In this document: positions 24,501-39,500 of the stretch, in pieces
Layout of the letters: every line of letters begins with the position of its first letter
How positions within the stretch are numbered: position 1 is the first letter of the stretch
Assembly (NCBI GenBank): GCA_947846985.1
Contig: CANTUZ010000026.1
Coordinates: 53,984,730 to 54,048,729 of the forward strand
Origin: Fratercula arctica
Taxonomy: Eukaryota > Chordata > Aves > Charadriiformes > Alcidae
Direction of reading: 5' to 3'
DNA length: 64,000 nucleotides
Program-made: the position numbers and the translations under genes
Notes under the pieces: model-generated
The model's database searches: none
Told to the model about the DNA's origin: nothing
Seen by the model: the letters and a program-made list of their open reading frames with translations, nothing else

Positions 24501-27500
24501 GTCTAATCTGTCTGAAAACTTTGGATAGCACTAATATTTTATAATCTGATTAGATTTGTTGCTGGAATTTATTTTCTTTTTCTTTTTTTTTTAATTGGGT
24601 GTCTGCGAACCACTGCTTTAAAGCCACCATACTTACAACAAACATAAAGCAACTTTTTTTGTTAAATTGATGAAGGAAAAATACTCTTGTTTTTCATTAG
24701 AGCAAATGAAGTTGGTTTATGATTAATCTGGATTTTGTGGGTCAGTACACACTGTACCTAAACTTCTAACAGATGTGGCAGGACAAAAAGGTTTTGGGTG
24801 AGAATAGTTAAAAAATAACTTCTATACTACTATTCAAATGTTGAGATGGCCTTGTAGGATTTGTGTTTCAGATCAAGTTAGTATCAGCTAGGTTCCATCT
24901 TTCCTGAAGAGACTAATGAATCACTAGATGATGGCATTGGAGAAGTTATACTACCATTCATCATATCTACGTTTTCACAGATAAAATCTAATTATTTGAT
25001 AAAATTAACTGCAAGGTTTTATGGCTTTGAGGATGTAAATTAAAGGTGGCAACTTAAACCACAGGTAAAAAAGTGTCTTCTAGTTCTGTAATCACCTTGC
25101 TACGTAGCACACCTACTTCATGTGAATGTTTTAAGGCCTTAGTAAATGTTTCAAGTGTTAGCAAGTGGGAAACGCTTGTTTGTTCATTCCTTCATGCTAG
25201 TATTGTTCTTTGGTCAATGCTCCCTTAAGAAAAGAAGCAAGCTGCCAAATGTATGAATAATGGCAGTGGAGGAACACCTGAATACTTCTGTGAATCCCTT
25301 ATGAATTTAAAGGTGGTGGTCAGACTGAGAGGTGAAATTGGCATTCTTAATAAAGTGGCTGTAGTAGGGTATTAGAAAATTAAGATTGTGCCAAGAACTG
25401 CCTCCTTATAGAAAGCTGTAGTGTTTAGTTATGGTGGGAATTGGACTGATAAGAAAACAGCTGGTTGATCACAAATTTGGAGTAATATATTTTTTTTTAC
25501 TACGCAGAGCAGATCTGTTGAATTTCAGCCTGTGTAGTTGCACTTTTGGATGGTGCAATTCTTTTTGAAAGCTAACTTAAATCCATTGGTGTCCCCAGTT
25601 ATCTGTCCCTCTGGTCTGTTTTTGGAATGACAGTAGAGAATTGTGTTTGAATTTTAGAAAGAAAAAGGATAACTGCAGGGCCTGTGTCATGAGAGATGCT
25701 CAATCAGACGCTTCTGAGTTTACAGAACTCTTAAAGCTTGTTTGCAACTGTGACTTCAAGACTTCCTAACTTTTTTTCCAGGGTAAATATTTTATTATGG
25801 GCACAGTTTAATTAGGCTGCCATGAAGTTATTTGGCACTGTCATGAAGTACAACTATTCACCTCATTTTTAACAGAATCCTATTTTGTGACTGTTAAAAG
25901 TAAACTCCTATGAGTTTAACTACTTGGTGTTTCACATACGAACAGAATGTGAGGCAGGATGGGAGATTCTAGTTAGTGTCTAGAGACAACACTTCTGTAA
26001 AATGTGTATAAGCATGCACTGGCAACTGTAACTTACTTGCTTATACTTTTGGATCAGTTTTTTTGGAGTTCGCCTATGCCTAAGTAGGACAGTTTGTGCA
26101 TGACCTTTTCTCCAGGTTGCCTGATACTTCTGCCTCAGGGAACCTCAAGATTCAGAGGGTGAACTTTTTTCTCAGTTAATAACCTCAGTTGTGCTGAAAT
26201 AGTTACAAAGTGTTTTTAAAAAGCTTTACACTTCTTTATACTATAGGGGAAGGATGTTCAAAAGCCTTCTTGTATCTTCTCTTTATGATGGCAGGGAAGT
26301 AATGATGTTTGTTTGACAATCATTATTTGAAAGCTATGTCCTGAACTTGCTGCAGTTGTAGCTTTTATTCTAATGCAAGTCATAACCTTGACTAATTTCC
26401 TTTTAACTTATACAGTATCTTACGATACTGTAATGCATTCTATTTGAAATCTGTCTGTCTGTACTTCAAACTGAATCTGGAACCTTAATACGTGAGCAGA
26501 GTTTGAGGCATGCTATTTTGCTGGCTTAATACTTGAGTGTTGAATCTTTAATGCCCACAGGAGAGAATAAAATTCAATAGGTCCTGTGCAGTTTGGCTGG
26601 CTTAAGTTGGTTCTCAATCAATCCACTGCATACCTGCATTTTAAAGCTAATAAAGATCTTAAACTGTAGCTTTGTAAATATATTAATTTTAACCCTTCCA
26701 TCACATGATGCTAAGTTTACCCTTGCAACTCTATCAAATTAAAGTACCTTTGACTAATTATCTCCTTTTTTTTTTTGTAGGTATTGTGGTAAATGGCCTG
26801 ATTAACATTAGTATTTCAACAATTGAGAAGCGTTATGAGTTGAACAGTTCCCTCACTGGCTTAATCTCTGCAAGCTATGACATTGCTTTTTGTATATTGT
26901 CACTGTTTGTATCTTACTTTGGAGAAAGAGGGCACAAACCACGATGGCTTGCTTTCTCAGCGTTTATGCTAGGATTGGGCTCACTTATTTTTTCCTTACC
27001 ACACTTCAGTAGTGGAAAATATCAGTATGGAGCTAAACTTGAAGGTAAGTTTATCCTTATGTTTTGAAAATGATTAAAAAAAATTATAGCAACTTGGTGC
27101 AACTCTTAATTTGGTACAATTTAGTTAATCTTTGGCAAAGTCCTAAAAATAGGGTATTATCTCTAACAATGAAAATGAAATGGTTCTGTGGAATCTGTGT
27201 GTTCAAGATCTGTCTCTCTGCACAGTGAACTTTCTCTTTCAGAACAGATCTGAGTGTCAGTGTCAGTTCTTGCTCATAAGCAACGTTTGAATAAAGTGCT
27301 TTTTTGATTTGCATTGATTAATGCAATTAAAGTTCACTTTGTGTAAAAAAAAAAAAAAAGATCTGGCACTTCTTTGTGAATAGTCATGCAAGTTAGGTCA
27401 GTGGTGTAGAATAAATATTACAGGAAGGCTGTTAGACTTACAGTCTTCTTGTTGAAAGGTGTCTATGTGTTGCAGTTGTTTTGGGTTTTGAACTATTAAA

Positions 27501-30500
27501 TGCATCTTGAGTAATTCATTAACAAGTTTCACTAAGTTCTTCTAAAATGTTGATTGAAACTTGTGGGTGTCTCTGAAATAAAGAGGGAACAGTACTGAAC
27601 AATACTGAACAAAGTAGTACTGAAATTGTGTGAGTAGCCTGCTCTCGGATCTTGTGTATCTTTTCTCATAAAACAAAGCTTTAAGTGTAGTGTGCTTACT
27701 GCCAACTATTTGCCTGTCAACTTAGTGGCACAGCTGTAACTAATAAAGAAACATCTAGATATCTTTAAAGCAGGATGACTTAATCTTTTAGGATTGTCTT
27801 AATTGTTATTGTAGTGTTTAATCAGATTTATGTCTTCAATGACTAAGCATATCAGGATGGTCACTAAAAAAAAAAAAAATCAGTAGCTATTAGGCAATCT
27901 CATAGAAGGTTCTCAGTCTTCTGGTTGTTGATTCTCAAATTAGTTTAAGTGTTAATCACATCACACACTTCCATGAGCTGTCCAGAAATCAACCATTAGA
28001 TAAATAACTTTGGTAAGCAATTGTTCACCTAGTAAATGAGGATATGAGGCAGAAGTCAATTGAACTTTTAACTGATCAAGGCCAAAAGAAAAAAAACTCC
28101 TCAGCGTTGGGAAGCTATAAGCAGATGATTGTTACTCCTTAGTAGAGGCACAAGAACTTACTTGCTCCTGACTGTATTAGAGTCCCATTTCTCTACAATT
28201 TCAGTTTCAGTATTATCCTCCCTGCTTTTCTAGTATGGAAGTGAAGCTGAATTTAATACCAAAAAAAAGTTCCAACCTGATTGTATTTTTTTTTTTTATT
28301 GAAACAAGGTACTGACAGGGTGGGAGTGTGAAGGGAGATGGCCAACTGTAGCAACTGATCCTACCAATTTTTGTTGAAATCTCAAGGTGTTATGGCTTCA
28401 TCAAACATCTGCCACTTCATCCACCATTAAAGATACTGTAGGGATCTTGATACTTTATTAGGGATCATGTTCTACATGGACTTTTTCGCTACAGCTTTTA
28501 GATTTCAAATGTTAAATGGAACATATAACTTCTCTGTGGCACTGTAATCTGACTGAACTCATGCTGTTTTGAATGCTGTAATGCAGGTACTTATGCTGTG
28601 ACTGTGGTGAGCAGATTTAAGCAGTTAAGCTGACTTACACACAACACTATCAAAGATAAGTGACTGCAGAGTGTAGGAAATGTCTGCACCATGACAGGCT
28701 CAATGTAAATCTGCACGTGCTATGCAATGGCATCCTTTAGCAGTTAAGTGTACCACAGTACATGATGTTATAGAATGTCTGGTTTAGCTAGTTCTGATGT
28801 TGGTGAAGCATCTTAACTATACATTTGGTTGCACAATTAATAGCAACACCCCCCAAAAACCTTCTTTGCTTATTTGTTTGTATGAGTAGTTTATAGAGAT
28901 TTTAATGGATTAGGAGCAGGCTCCTTTATTTGATGCTTTGTACTAAGTGTAAAATCTACCACCTAATTTTATTTTTGAACAGTTACTAGTTGGTTACTTG
29001 ATTACTTTTGTTCATCTGTCATACGTAAGTACCATGAGTTTCACTTGCAGGACACCTTCAAAGTATAGTTTAATATGGCTGCTTTAATATTTAATAGATC
29101 TAGGCTGGAATACAAAATATATCTAGCCTCCACTATAAGGCTTACAGACTTCCTGGAACTTACTGCTTTACCTCCAGGTATTAATTTACTTTTATTCTGA
29201 GTATATACATATTGTACTCTACAAAACTATTCAATTTGAACTATTTATCATAATAAACACTCTTTACAAACAGTTTAATCCATTTTCATATTGAAAGAGG
29301 AGTTAACCAATGGTCTACCTATTTGACAAAATTTGTAGCTACAGCAAACATGTCTTGTCTAATCTCCAGAAAGGCTTCAGAGTCAAATTTGTAATCTAGA
29401 TGTAACCTAAAAAAAAAAGTTTTATCAGAACAAATAGCTGGTTACATCTAGATTACAAATTTAAGTCAGTGTCTCAGCTGTCTCTGGTATTTGTAGTCAG
29501 AAGCTCCATCTAGTGGTTTAGCTGTAATGAAACAGTTCTGTATTTTATTACTGGTAGACAGTACAAAGGACTGTGAAAACTGCAGATGCTATAAGCAATG
29601 TACTTTTAAACTTCCATCTTGGATCTTATTGAAATATGCTTAAGTTTGTAAAAGATGTCTATCAGAGCAAATTTGAAATGTAGCTCTTCACTTGACGCAA
29701 GGAATATAACTTTATTGTGAAGACAGTCAAGCATTGCAATAGATTACCCAGAAAGACTGTGCAGTCTGTATCTCTAGGGGTTTCAAAACCCTGCTGAATA
29801 AAGGTCTGAGCAATTTGGTCTGCATTCAGTTTTCACACTGTTTGGATGAGGAGGTTGAACTACATGAGTCCCTGTTGCCTCTATCAACTTGAATTATTCA
29901 ACAAGTCTCTTCAGTTACAGGATGTGAATGGTGTCTTTGGAAAAAAGAAATATCTTTGTTAATAAGAAGTCTTAGCCATTTGAGTTGAAATGTTTGTGCT
30001 TGATTTGAGAAGAGGGAGAATGACTTGAACTCCCTTCTTCAGTTCTCTGTTTTACTGGAAACTCAGATGGTGGATAAGTCATTTAGAGTCTGAGAGTTAG
30101 TCAGTCTTCTCAGAAGGGCATTAATTGATCTTTCTTCCCAGAACACGTCAAGGACAATGAAAGGATGAAAAAGACTATGGCATTTGGGTACTAATGGCAA
30201 TAGAATATGTGTGATGCCAGCCTCTAATTTGACTGTTTTGTCGTGTACCGTTAGTATCTCTGTGGTTTTTCTGCTGATTTTGCTCTCTGAAGAGACTATC
30301 TCATTAGTTGAATAATGGATAGTGCTGCTGTTCCCTACACTATTTGGTCTGTTTCTCTGTACTACTTAGATGTTGTGTAGTACTGTAACATCTGTCTTTA
30401 GAAACCAAGAGCTTGGTCTTCATTCAACATGTTCATTGAAGCTTTGAGTGACTTTCCTATTTTTCTTAAGTCTTTCCTAAGAATTAAAGGGTGCACAAAT

Positions 30501-33500
30501 TTTTAAGTTTAAAAAGGACTAGAAAAAAAGCTGTGTGTTATTTCTTGCAACTCTCTTTAAACTATTCCCCACCCCCCAAAAGATACCCACCCCCCCCACC
30601 TACTGGCTGCAGTTTGAGATGTGAGTAAGGTTAGTCTTGACCTGTCTTACTTCTAATTAATGTAATTGCTAAACCGTCTCACAGTTGGTTCCTCCTTCTT
30701 GGGTAGTATGTTGCATTAGATATTTGGTAATATTTTGGTCTTTGCATAACTTGGGTTCAGGTACATGTGTTAGATTAGAGCATGCAAGAGGGTTTATAAT
30801 GACTAACTCTGTTGGATGGCGTTGCCTTTAATGCAGTTGTGCTCTTTAAAATGCAAGTCTAATTCACTGACTTTTTCGTCACTAAACTTGTTTTCCCTTC
30901 TAAAAGTAGTTAAAAATGGCCAGTCACACATGTTAAACTTATCCCAGAGCTTGGCTTATCTCAGGTTAGACTTTCTTGATCATATGAAAGCCAGTGCCTT
31001 CTCTCTCCACCATTCTTAACGACAGCAGCAAACAGGTTTCTGGATCTACTTCAGGTTAGATTTAAACTGTATCACTTTAGCAATCTGCTTAAACCTTGGA
31101 CTGGTACAAGAAGGGGATAACATGAATGGCTGAGAGAGTAAACTGTTGTTTGATGGCAGTTCTGACTTACGCTGGTTTAAACTAATCTCATAGTTTTGTG
31201 GTAAATCATCTTTGCTTTACAGTGTTTCTTGGAAACGTGAAATATGGTCTAACTGCACTGACAAAGTGTACTTGCTGATCTTAAAGAGAGGTCTGATAGC
31301 TGATACAAAAAGCATTCTAATTGTACTAAAGTGCATATTGATTGTTCTCTTAATTTTGTAGTTATACCTGATTATGTGGTTCTGAAAACAAACTAGCGTG
31401 ATAAGCTTTTCTCCTCTCAACATCAGGATAAATTTCCTAGGGCATATAAATTGAAGAGCTAGAAAACTGAAGGAGAGAGGCTATAATCAATTAGTTACGC
31501 AATGGCACAGGCTTTTAGATTGACATGAACTGAGACATTGAGGGTGAGGATGGGGATCCATGAAGAACCACAGTCTGCTAGAGTTAGACTGCCAGTACCA
31601 AGCATATGTAACCTGCTTATTTCAGGAAGCTATTTCTAGATCTCAAACTAGGCTACACTTTTGTCATTTAACATGGTTTGTGTCATTTTCTTGCTCTGCA
31701 TTGCTTGTTTTCTGATGTGCATATTTTAACAAGATACTATTATTTGTGTACTACAATAAAATAACTATCTAAATACTGTTTTGGACTTGCCCAGTAAGTA
31801 TTAGAGTATAACAGCAGGTGTATTCTATATATGTGCTATACATGAATAAGCATATATTAGCAAGATATTGTAGGACATGATGTCGTTCTAGAGTCAGTTT
31901 TAGAAACTGTGCATGTAAATAGTACAGAGTTAACCTGATTTAAGACTTAATTTCCTGCAGAAAAGAGGAATCTTGCTAAAAATAGCAGATTGACAATAAG
32001 TGGAAAACATAGTCTAAAAAATTTAATTTTCAGAGTAGTAATTCATAATAAAACGTTCCCTGCATGGCTTCATTAGAGCATTAAAATGAGGATTGTTCCT
32101 AAGTGGAAGGGAATGAAAATTTTAATGGTTCCTCCTCTTGAAGTTTTGCCATCACTACGTTGGCTGGTTTCTGTGCAACAGCACTGAGTTACCTGTTGTG
32201 TGCTGTGTGATTCCAGTACCACTATAGTGCTACTCCTTCTGGAGGAAAGCAGGGTACAGCCCATGGATGCATTTATAACATCAGTGTAGACAGCTCTCTT
32301 TAAATATCTGCTGTGTGGCAAGCACTGTCTTGTGCGTTATGTCCTGTGAGCCCAAAGTGTGGACAAACTTGCCCTTTGTTCACTTCAGTAAAAAATGTTC
32401 TTAAGTGGAAAAGGACCTGGGAAAAACAATGTAATAATTCTGTAGCAAAGTACTAAGAATCAAGCAGTCTACTCATCTGACCTGAAGGATGTTTTTGTGC
32501 ATTTGCTCAGTATGGCTTGTTTCCACCAAAGGGTTTATCATTGTCTTTAGGGTTGTACCCTCTTCTGTGGAAAAACCTGGAAAGAACCACAGTCCTCTTT
32601 TTGATCGTGTCACTTGGGACTGTCTGCTGCAAAAAATGCAATGGTAGCAGGAGGAAGGAGAAGAGAAAACATACTGCCCGTCTTCAGTTCCTCGTTTCTC
32701 TTCCCTCCTCATAGTGCCAAACATTACAGGAGCAGATGCAACCTTAGGCTGTTTTACCTCTGCTTCCCTCTTTGTCTGTGTGTTTGGACAACTACAGAGG
32801 CTTTACATTGACTTCTAATTCTGGACATATGGCATTGTGTGCCCTACAAGAGATAGTGGTGTGGTTTTTTAAGGTGTCTCTTTCTCTTTTTAGGGAAACA
32901 CTTCTCAAAACAGTGTATGAGAAGGGAGGATTATCTTTGCTTGTGACTCTGATGACTGCGCTTTCCTCTCCAGCAGTCCAAATTTCCTCAGGTTGCTCAG
33001 GCTGCTCTGTCACTTAAGAGTGGAAGTTGTTGTTAGTGCTCCTCAGAATCATTATAAGGTACAAGAACAAAATGAAGTGTCTGTTACCTAGGAGTATTCA
33101 CTAACCTGTTGAATGACCGTTTGACAGTTTGGTGTGTTTTTTGGTTTGGTTTTTTTTCTGCATACATCTGGCCAATAATGCTTTCAACAAGGCAAAATGT
33201 TTTAATAAGGCAATTGCATCCATCTTTCCTTCTTGGTAAGGAAACAAAAACCAAGCCATGATAGTATTTCTTTTGGGGGATATGATGTCATAGAAGGTTA
33301 TGGCCCTGTCATGCAGGATATATTAGTAGGCCTGGAAATTACAATGGGAGCCTGGCACTAACAGCACTTCGCATGTAGTTTAACTTTCAGTACAGGTTTT
33401 CCTTCAGTTGGCCTGTGATGAGCTGGGTAACAGAATTTTAAAATCCTACTGTCTCTGTCTTTCAGACACGTGTCAAGTTCCAGGAGCAAGCTCTGCTAAC

Positions 33501-36500
33501 TTCACTTGCAATGCCAGCACAAAGTCTTCACTTCCCAACTATCTGTATGTGTTTATCCTGGGACAGCTGCTGCTGGGAGTTGGAGGAACTCCACTATATA
33601 CTTTGGGGACAGCTTTTATTGATGATAGTGTCCCAAAACACAAGTCTTCCCTTTATATAGGTAACTTTTAAAACTGTTTATAACACATTGTCTGGGTAGA
33701 TCACAGACTGCAATGCCTTCCAAATGCTTTTATGAATTCCTCTCATTAAATCAGTCTTGTCATTGTTTATTTATGTGTGTAAAGTGTTTCTATATCAGTT
33801 ACTGTGCAAGTTAGGTATTAGTCTGCTGTAAGTATAAAGTCTTTTCAATAGTTATTTTGCAGAGCTTGGTAAGGCTACTTTGCACCTCTCCTGTTTTTTC
33901 ATGTCAGTAACTGAAAGTGATTAAGTGGTTAAATAGCCTTTCATTAACAACAAAATTATTTGTAGAAAAAACTTGCTTTTTAGAGTTACAGGTGTTGAAA
34001 ACTACTGTATATCAGGTCAGTAGCCAGACCTTACTGTATCCTTTAATGATTTTATTTATTTATGTTCTGATAGTAGGCTGTCCCCTTAGTGCAGGGACAC
34101 TCCTGTGGCTCATGTGATCAATACAGTCCTCTGGTCACATAGAGTAAATACTGGAAGTATTTTTCCTTAACTGAAAGTAAAGTGATTGCCTAGGAACGTG
34201 GAGAACGTGTTTTGACTTATTGTAGGCCTGTTTGAATGCTAAGGAATACTAATTCTCAGCACTGGCTTTTAGTCTTTCCAGTCAGCATTCTCTGGGTTAT
34301 GTGCATTTTTACTGCCAAGCTCATTGCAGTCTGTTTTCTATGGGTATGAAGATGTTCGCTATTTTCCCTAATTTTTAGGTGTAACCTGGTAAAAGTATGT
34401 TAGCCATATTGGTAACTCATAGGAGGAATTAAAAGCATTTTAGGTTCCTGGACTGTTTTCCAGACTAAGTCAGTATTTTAGAGGGCAAAATTGAAATCAT
34501 CATCTATTTGCACACAGTTCTTGCTTAATTGTTCCAGGCGAGACACTTCATTTGACTCCAACAAATAGAATAGTTGTGTATGTTAAATCTTAAATAACAA
34601 AGACAGCTTTTATTTTTGCTGTTTCTTTATATTGAGGGAGAAGATTATTACACTTTTTTTTCTGAGGCCAGTGAAATAAATAGAGCAGAATTAGGGCTGT
34701 CTGCATGATTAGAGGATCAAGAAGTGGCCTGAAAACTCAGGAGAAATGTTTTAAGTATGAACGCTGAAACCAAACAGACCAATACAATAAATTAATGCTT
34801 GTGCAATCTTCAGACAACTGCTGAGTTCAGAAAAACAGTGTATTCTGCCTAATATAACAAAACTAGAATGCAAGTGAGTGGACAGGTAGCTACATTAAGC
34901 TTCACTTCTTTTTCTTGCTTTTATGTAACGTATTGAGGATTTAAAATATATTGCTTTTCTTTGCTTAATGCAAGAAGGCTTATGCAAGGCAGTGAAAAAA
35001 GCCCTAAAACTTTCTGCTAGTGTCTGTAAATAGATGCTAGCATCTTAGACTATAAATTTGCAATTTGCAAGTTAGTAGTTTCTTTCTTTTCTGAAACTGG
35101 GTGCATTTTCATGATGACTGTTCTCCTCTTGCTGAGCTGAGTCATCTATGTTTAAAGCCACTGAAAAGTTAAGCAATTCCAAATGGTAATTTTAATGATA
35201 TGTAGGAGGGAATAGACACCTTTTAAGATAGGCTTGAATTTCTGTAGGTTGAATATAGACTTAACTTGGTAAGATAGTATGAGCATGTCATTATTTCCAA
35301 AATACAGAAAAACCTGGGATATGTCAATTCAATATCAGTGTTGGCTTGCTGATAATTGAGTGTCCCCTTCTGCATCCCTTCCCCTTCTTGCACCCTCCCA
35401 CCCCACCCTCTCATCATACTTTCTTGCTGTCTACAGAGAGTGAAATAATACTAAATACTCAGAATCCAGGTGCTTTGGAAAAATCCAAATTCTTCAACCT
35501 TCAATAGAATATCAGCAGTAAGGATGCCTGTCTTACTAATTATTTAGACAGATCTTTTCACTATTAGTTGCAAGCCTTTATTGGTGGAGACAGTGCTTCT
35601 GCCAGCATTGCAGCAGAAATCTGACTGGCCAGGGAGACTATTGTGACACTGACAAAATCTTGTCCTAAGGCCAAACAAAATGGGTAAACCTAAGAGTGCT
35701 CTTTAGTAGGATATGGTTACACCTGCACTTTTTTGTTGTTTTTGTTTGTTTGTTTTTTAGAACTGTCAGGAGCTGTTAAGAGCCCTGGCTTTGTATTTTA
35801 AGGCTCATATTGATAAATTGTAGTGCATATGTATGGCAGATACTATGTCAAAAGTTTTAATGGTGCCCTGGCTTCTGGTCTTGGCAGATCTAAAAACCAA
35901 CAAGACTGAAAACAAAAACAAAATAAGTAGGTTCTTAAAGGTTGTGGGCATGTACTATTAGCAACTGATGCTCTTAACAGCCTCACTTAAACTTTTTCAC
36001 AAGCTAGACTATGATTGCAGGCACAAGATGTGCAAAAGGCAATCTAGTAATGCATAAAGATGATTTCAGTGAAGTGTCTTTTGCTGAACCTCTGAGTTGT
36101 AGATTTAATGAGAGCTGCAAATTTTCTTGTCAAGGGACAACTATGAATTTTTTTTCTTCTGCATGCTATGGTGGCAGTAATGAAAGAACAGACTGAATTA
36201 CAGATACCATTTGGTCTGAAGTTGATTTCGGATTTTTTTTTTAAAAAGAAATCTTTAAAAATTTATGGTGAACTTGATGTATTTATCTTCTCTTCTAGGA
36301 ATTGGCTATGCCATGTCACTGCTGGGTCCTGCTATTGGCTATGTCTTAGGAGGGCAGCTACTTAATATTTATATTGATATCCAGATCCCAGAAAGGCAAG
36401 ATACAACTTAATCTTTTGCTTTCTATTTTCTTTTCCTGATAATTCAGATTAAAATCTTCAGCTTTTCTCCATGTGAGGAGTAGAAAGAGCTTTTCTTTGG

Positions 36501-39500
36501 GAAATACTGCATTTTCAAGAGCTTCTTTAGCTTGGTAACAAGTTGCATTCACAAGGGCTTCTAGCAAGTTGAGTTACTTCCCACAGTGAGTCACTTCATT
36601 GTGTGTGAAAGTTTCTCTGTAGAGCCAATGCTTAGTTCTAGCTTTTTGAGATATTAACTATTTTAAAGCTGATTAAGAAAGAAATGCTTTGTCTTTTGAT
36701 TAGTTGTTCATTTATGGTTAGATTGCAACTATTGATTTCTTGTGCAAAGTTTCTCTGAGGTGGTATGTGAGGGTTAGGATACTCCTACTTACTTCCTGGG
36801 GAAGAGATTGCTAGAAAATCTACCAGTTGAATAACAGTCCACTATTCAAAAAATAATGTTATAAATTGTACTGCTGTCCAAACCAACAACTTCATTTACA
36901 CTTATTTCCTGTATTTTAGGGACTTTAGATCAATGCAATGTCATTCTGAACTTCTGTATTGGCTTTCACATAACTCATTGATTATGAAGATTCTTCCTAA
37001 AAACAGCTTTTTCAGTATCTTAAGAATGCTACAGGAAAATCAGGGCCAAGTCATGACTTTTAAATCAGAATGAATTAGACTAATGAGTTGAAAGCTGTAT
37101 TTGGTAGAATGGAATATTGTTATAATAAAGCTGATTAATGTGCTTTAAACAAGCAAACAGTAAATTTAAATCATGTAGAAAACAAGAGAATGACAACATG
37201 AAGTCTTTCTCTTAAATCAGTATTAAAAAAAATAAAAATTCCAGCTCACTGACTTCTGAAATTGCTGATTGAAATTAATGAATGGTAAACCTGCTTTTTC
37301 CAAATTACTTTCCCAGTACAAAGATGGATCAAGATGACCCACGTTGGCTTGGAGCATGGTGGATAGCATTTGTTGCATGCTGTTTTGCAATTTGGCTTCT
37401 TATAATACCTTTTTCGTGCTTTCCGAAACACCTACCAGGTAATTGTTTAACAGCAATGGGCTACTTTGGAAGAGAGACTTGTTTATATTTGTGAATTCTA
37501 GACTGATGGACTGTGTGATTCCTTTTTGATTCTGTTTCTCAGTTAAGTGTATTTGGCTAAAACCTGATGATAAATACGTTGTTTCCAATATGCAGCCTTT
37601 AAAACAAGGTGAATGGGCTAGAGGGAGGATCTTGTGTATGTGAGGATGTATGGTAGGACTGGAAACAGGTATAGCATGGAAACTGATGGCAAAAGTTTGG
37701 AAGATGCTTGCAGCTAATCATCCAGGCCTGTATTTAAAGCTGCTGTGTTACCCACCAAGAATCAAGGGAATTCCATTGACTTAACTCATGCATTGTTGTC
37801 TTTGACTCTGTTGCCTTACTGTTTTGGGTGGAATAATAAAGCATGAATCAAAATATCCCAGAGCAGTCTTCTAAAAAGAATAATTTTAGTATAACTTCTG
37901 TTCAGGCAGATATTATCTAGGAGTCCCTTGGAAGAGCATCTAAAGATCTTAGTATGCTTATTTGGAAATAGAAATGATGGAGGAAAAGGAAAAATGAAGT
38001 AGGGAACTGCGGAGAATGTAAAGACACTTGTAAAAAAAAAAAAAAAAGTATTGAAAGGGCTTCAGGATAGTCTGAAATTCTTAGGATATCCCTGATAATA
38101 TCTTCTTACAGCCAAGGTCTTCCAATGGAAGCCTGATGCTTTCAGCCAAATTCTTCTTTCTGCATCAATACATTATTGATCTTTTTAGGGATGTGTACTG
38201 ATAAAATATTTAAGAAGGCTTACAATGAGCTAGTTTTCCCAAGGAAAGGAAACACTTATTTTGATGCTTTTTCTGACTTTAAGTATAAGAGCATAGGTAT
38301 TCAATGTTTTCATTGTCAGTAAATGTGCTTATTTGTAGGAACAGCAAAAATACAGGCTGAAAAAATCTCTGAAACTCATAATGATGGCAGTGAGGTGCTT
38401 GTTGAGAGTAAGAATATTGGAAGAAGTTTTAAAGACTTTCCCATGGCTCTCCTGGTAAGGAATCTTGAATTTACTGAAACTGATACGTTCTGAGGAAAGA
38501 AGTTCTTTTTCAGGTAGTACGTAGGTGTTTAGAAAGGTAATTGCTTCTTTATTGTGTTGTAATAGGGAAGTGTCCAGTGCTACTGGTAATTTAATGCATA
38601 TTTATTGTGTTGATGCTTAGGATTGTTAAAGCAAGAAAAGCATATTAGTCAAGTTCTGCATGAGAGTATCTGCTTTAAATTATGACTTCTAGTTTAAAAT
38701 GTGACTTCTAGTTTACATTGTACTACAATGAAATGACTTACTGAGTGTTATGCTAATTTCCCCCCATAGATACTGTTGAAGAATCCGGTGCTTATGAGCC
38801 TAATAATAGCCAGTTCTTCAGAAGCCTTAGTTGCCACTGGCTTTGCCACATTTCTACCAAAGTTTATAGAAAATCAGTTTGGAAAGACGTCAAGTTTTTC
38901 AGCAACTCTTGGAGGTAATGTGGCTTTTCATTTTTATATTGTGCTGCACACCTTATTAACATTATAGGTGGAAGCTTATGTAGGTATCTTGTGTTTTTCT
39001 GAGGTATTTGTGAATATACTTACATGAAATGCAGTTTTCACAGCAAAAACCGTATTCTTATATTATTCTTGCCTGCCCTATGAAAACCCTGATACTTAAT
39101 TCATCAAGGGTGCAAATCTGCTTTTTGTCTGTAGGTTCAGAAGACTTGATACTCGTATTCAAAGTAGAATGAGAATTTTGTGTGCTGCTGAAACTGTAAT
39201 TTATTTCTTTTTTTATTCTTGGTGAAAACTAATTTTACTCATTCAAAATCAGCTGGAGGAGCATTGAGCCTTAGTCCCTACTAAAGGAAGCAAGATGAAG
39301 GGCAACTGGAAAGAAAGCAGTGCTTACCACAAGTAAGGGGCTGACTTGGCCTTTCCCTTCTTCAATTCCACCATAACATTACAGTGAGAGAGCTTACAAT
39401 AAAATGAATAATCAGGATATATTATAAAACTACTGTGTAACTGCTGCTTGTTGGCTTACTGTTGCTTACTTGTATTATCTGATATGCAGCAGTAATAGGT

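Larger units (their letters stand above)
27045..33465 (+). other. SLCO4C1: SLCO4C1 intron 2
   Basis: 6.4-kb GT-AG phase-1 intron and the largest in the gene. It contains A runs near 27,344 and 27,867, a perfect 23-bp inverted repeat at 29,385-29,462, a decayed CR1 3' end at about 29,715-29,900 and a C-rich tract near 30,568-30,600. No coding sequence was recognised. Confidence 0.85.

Noticed and set aside
26705..27067. 120-codon frame as an intronless gene
   Set aside because: It is SLCO4C1 exon 2 plus intron sequence on both sides; clear acceptor (26,780) and donor (27,045) bound the real exon.
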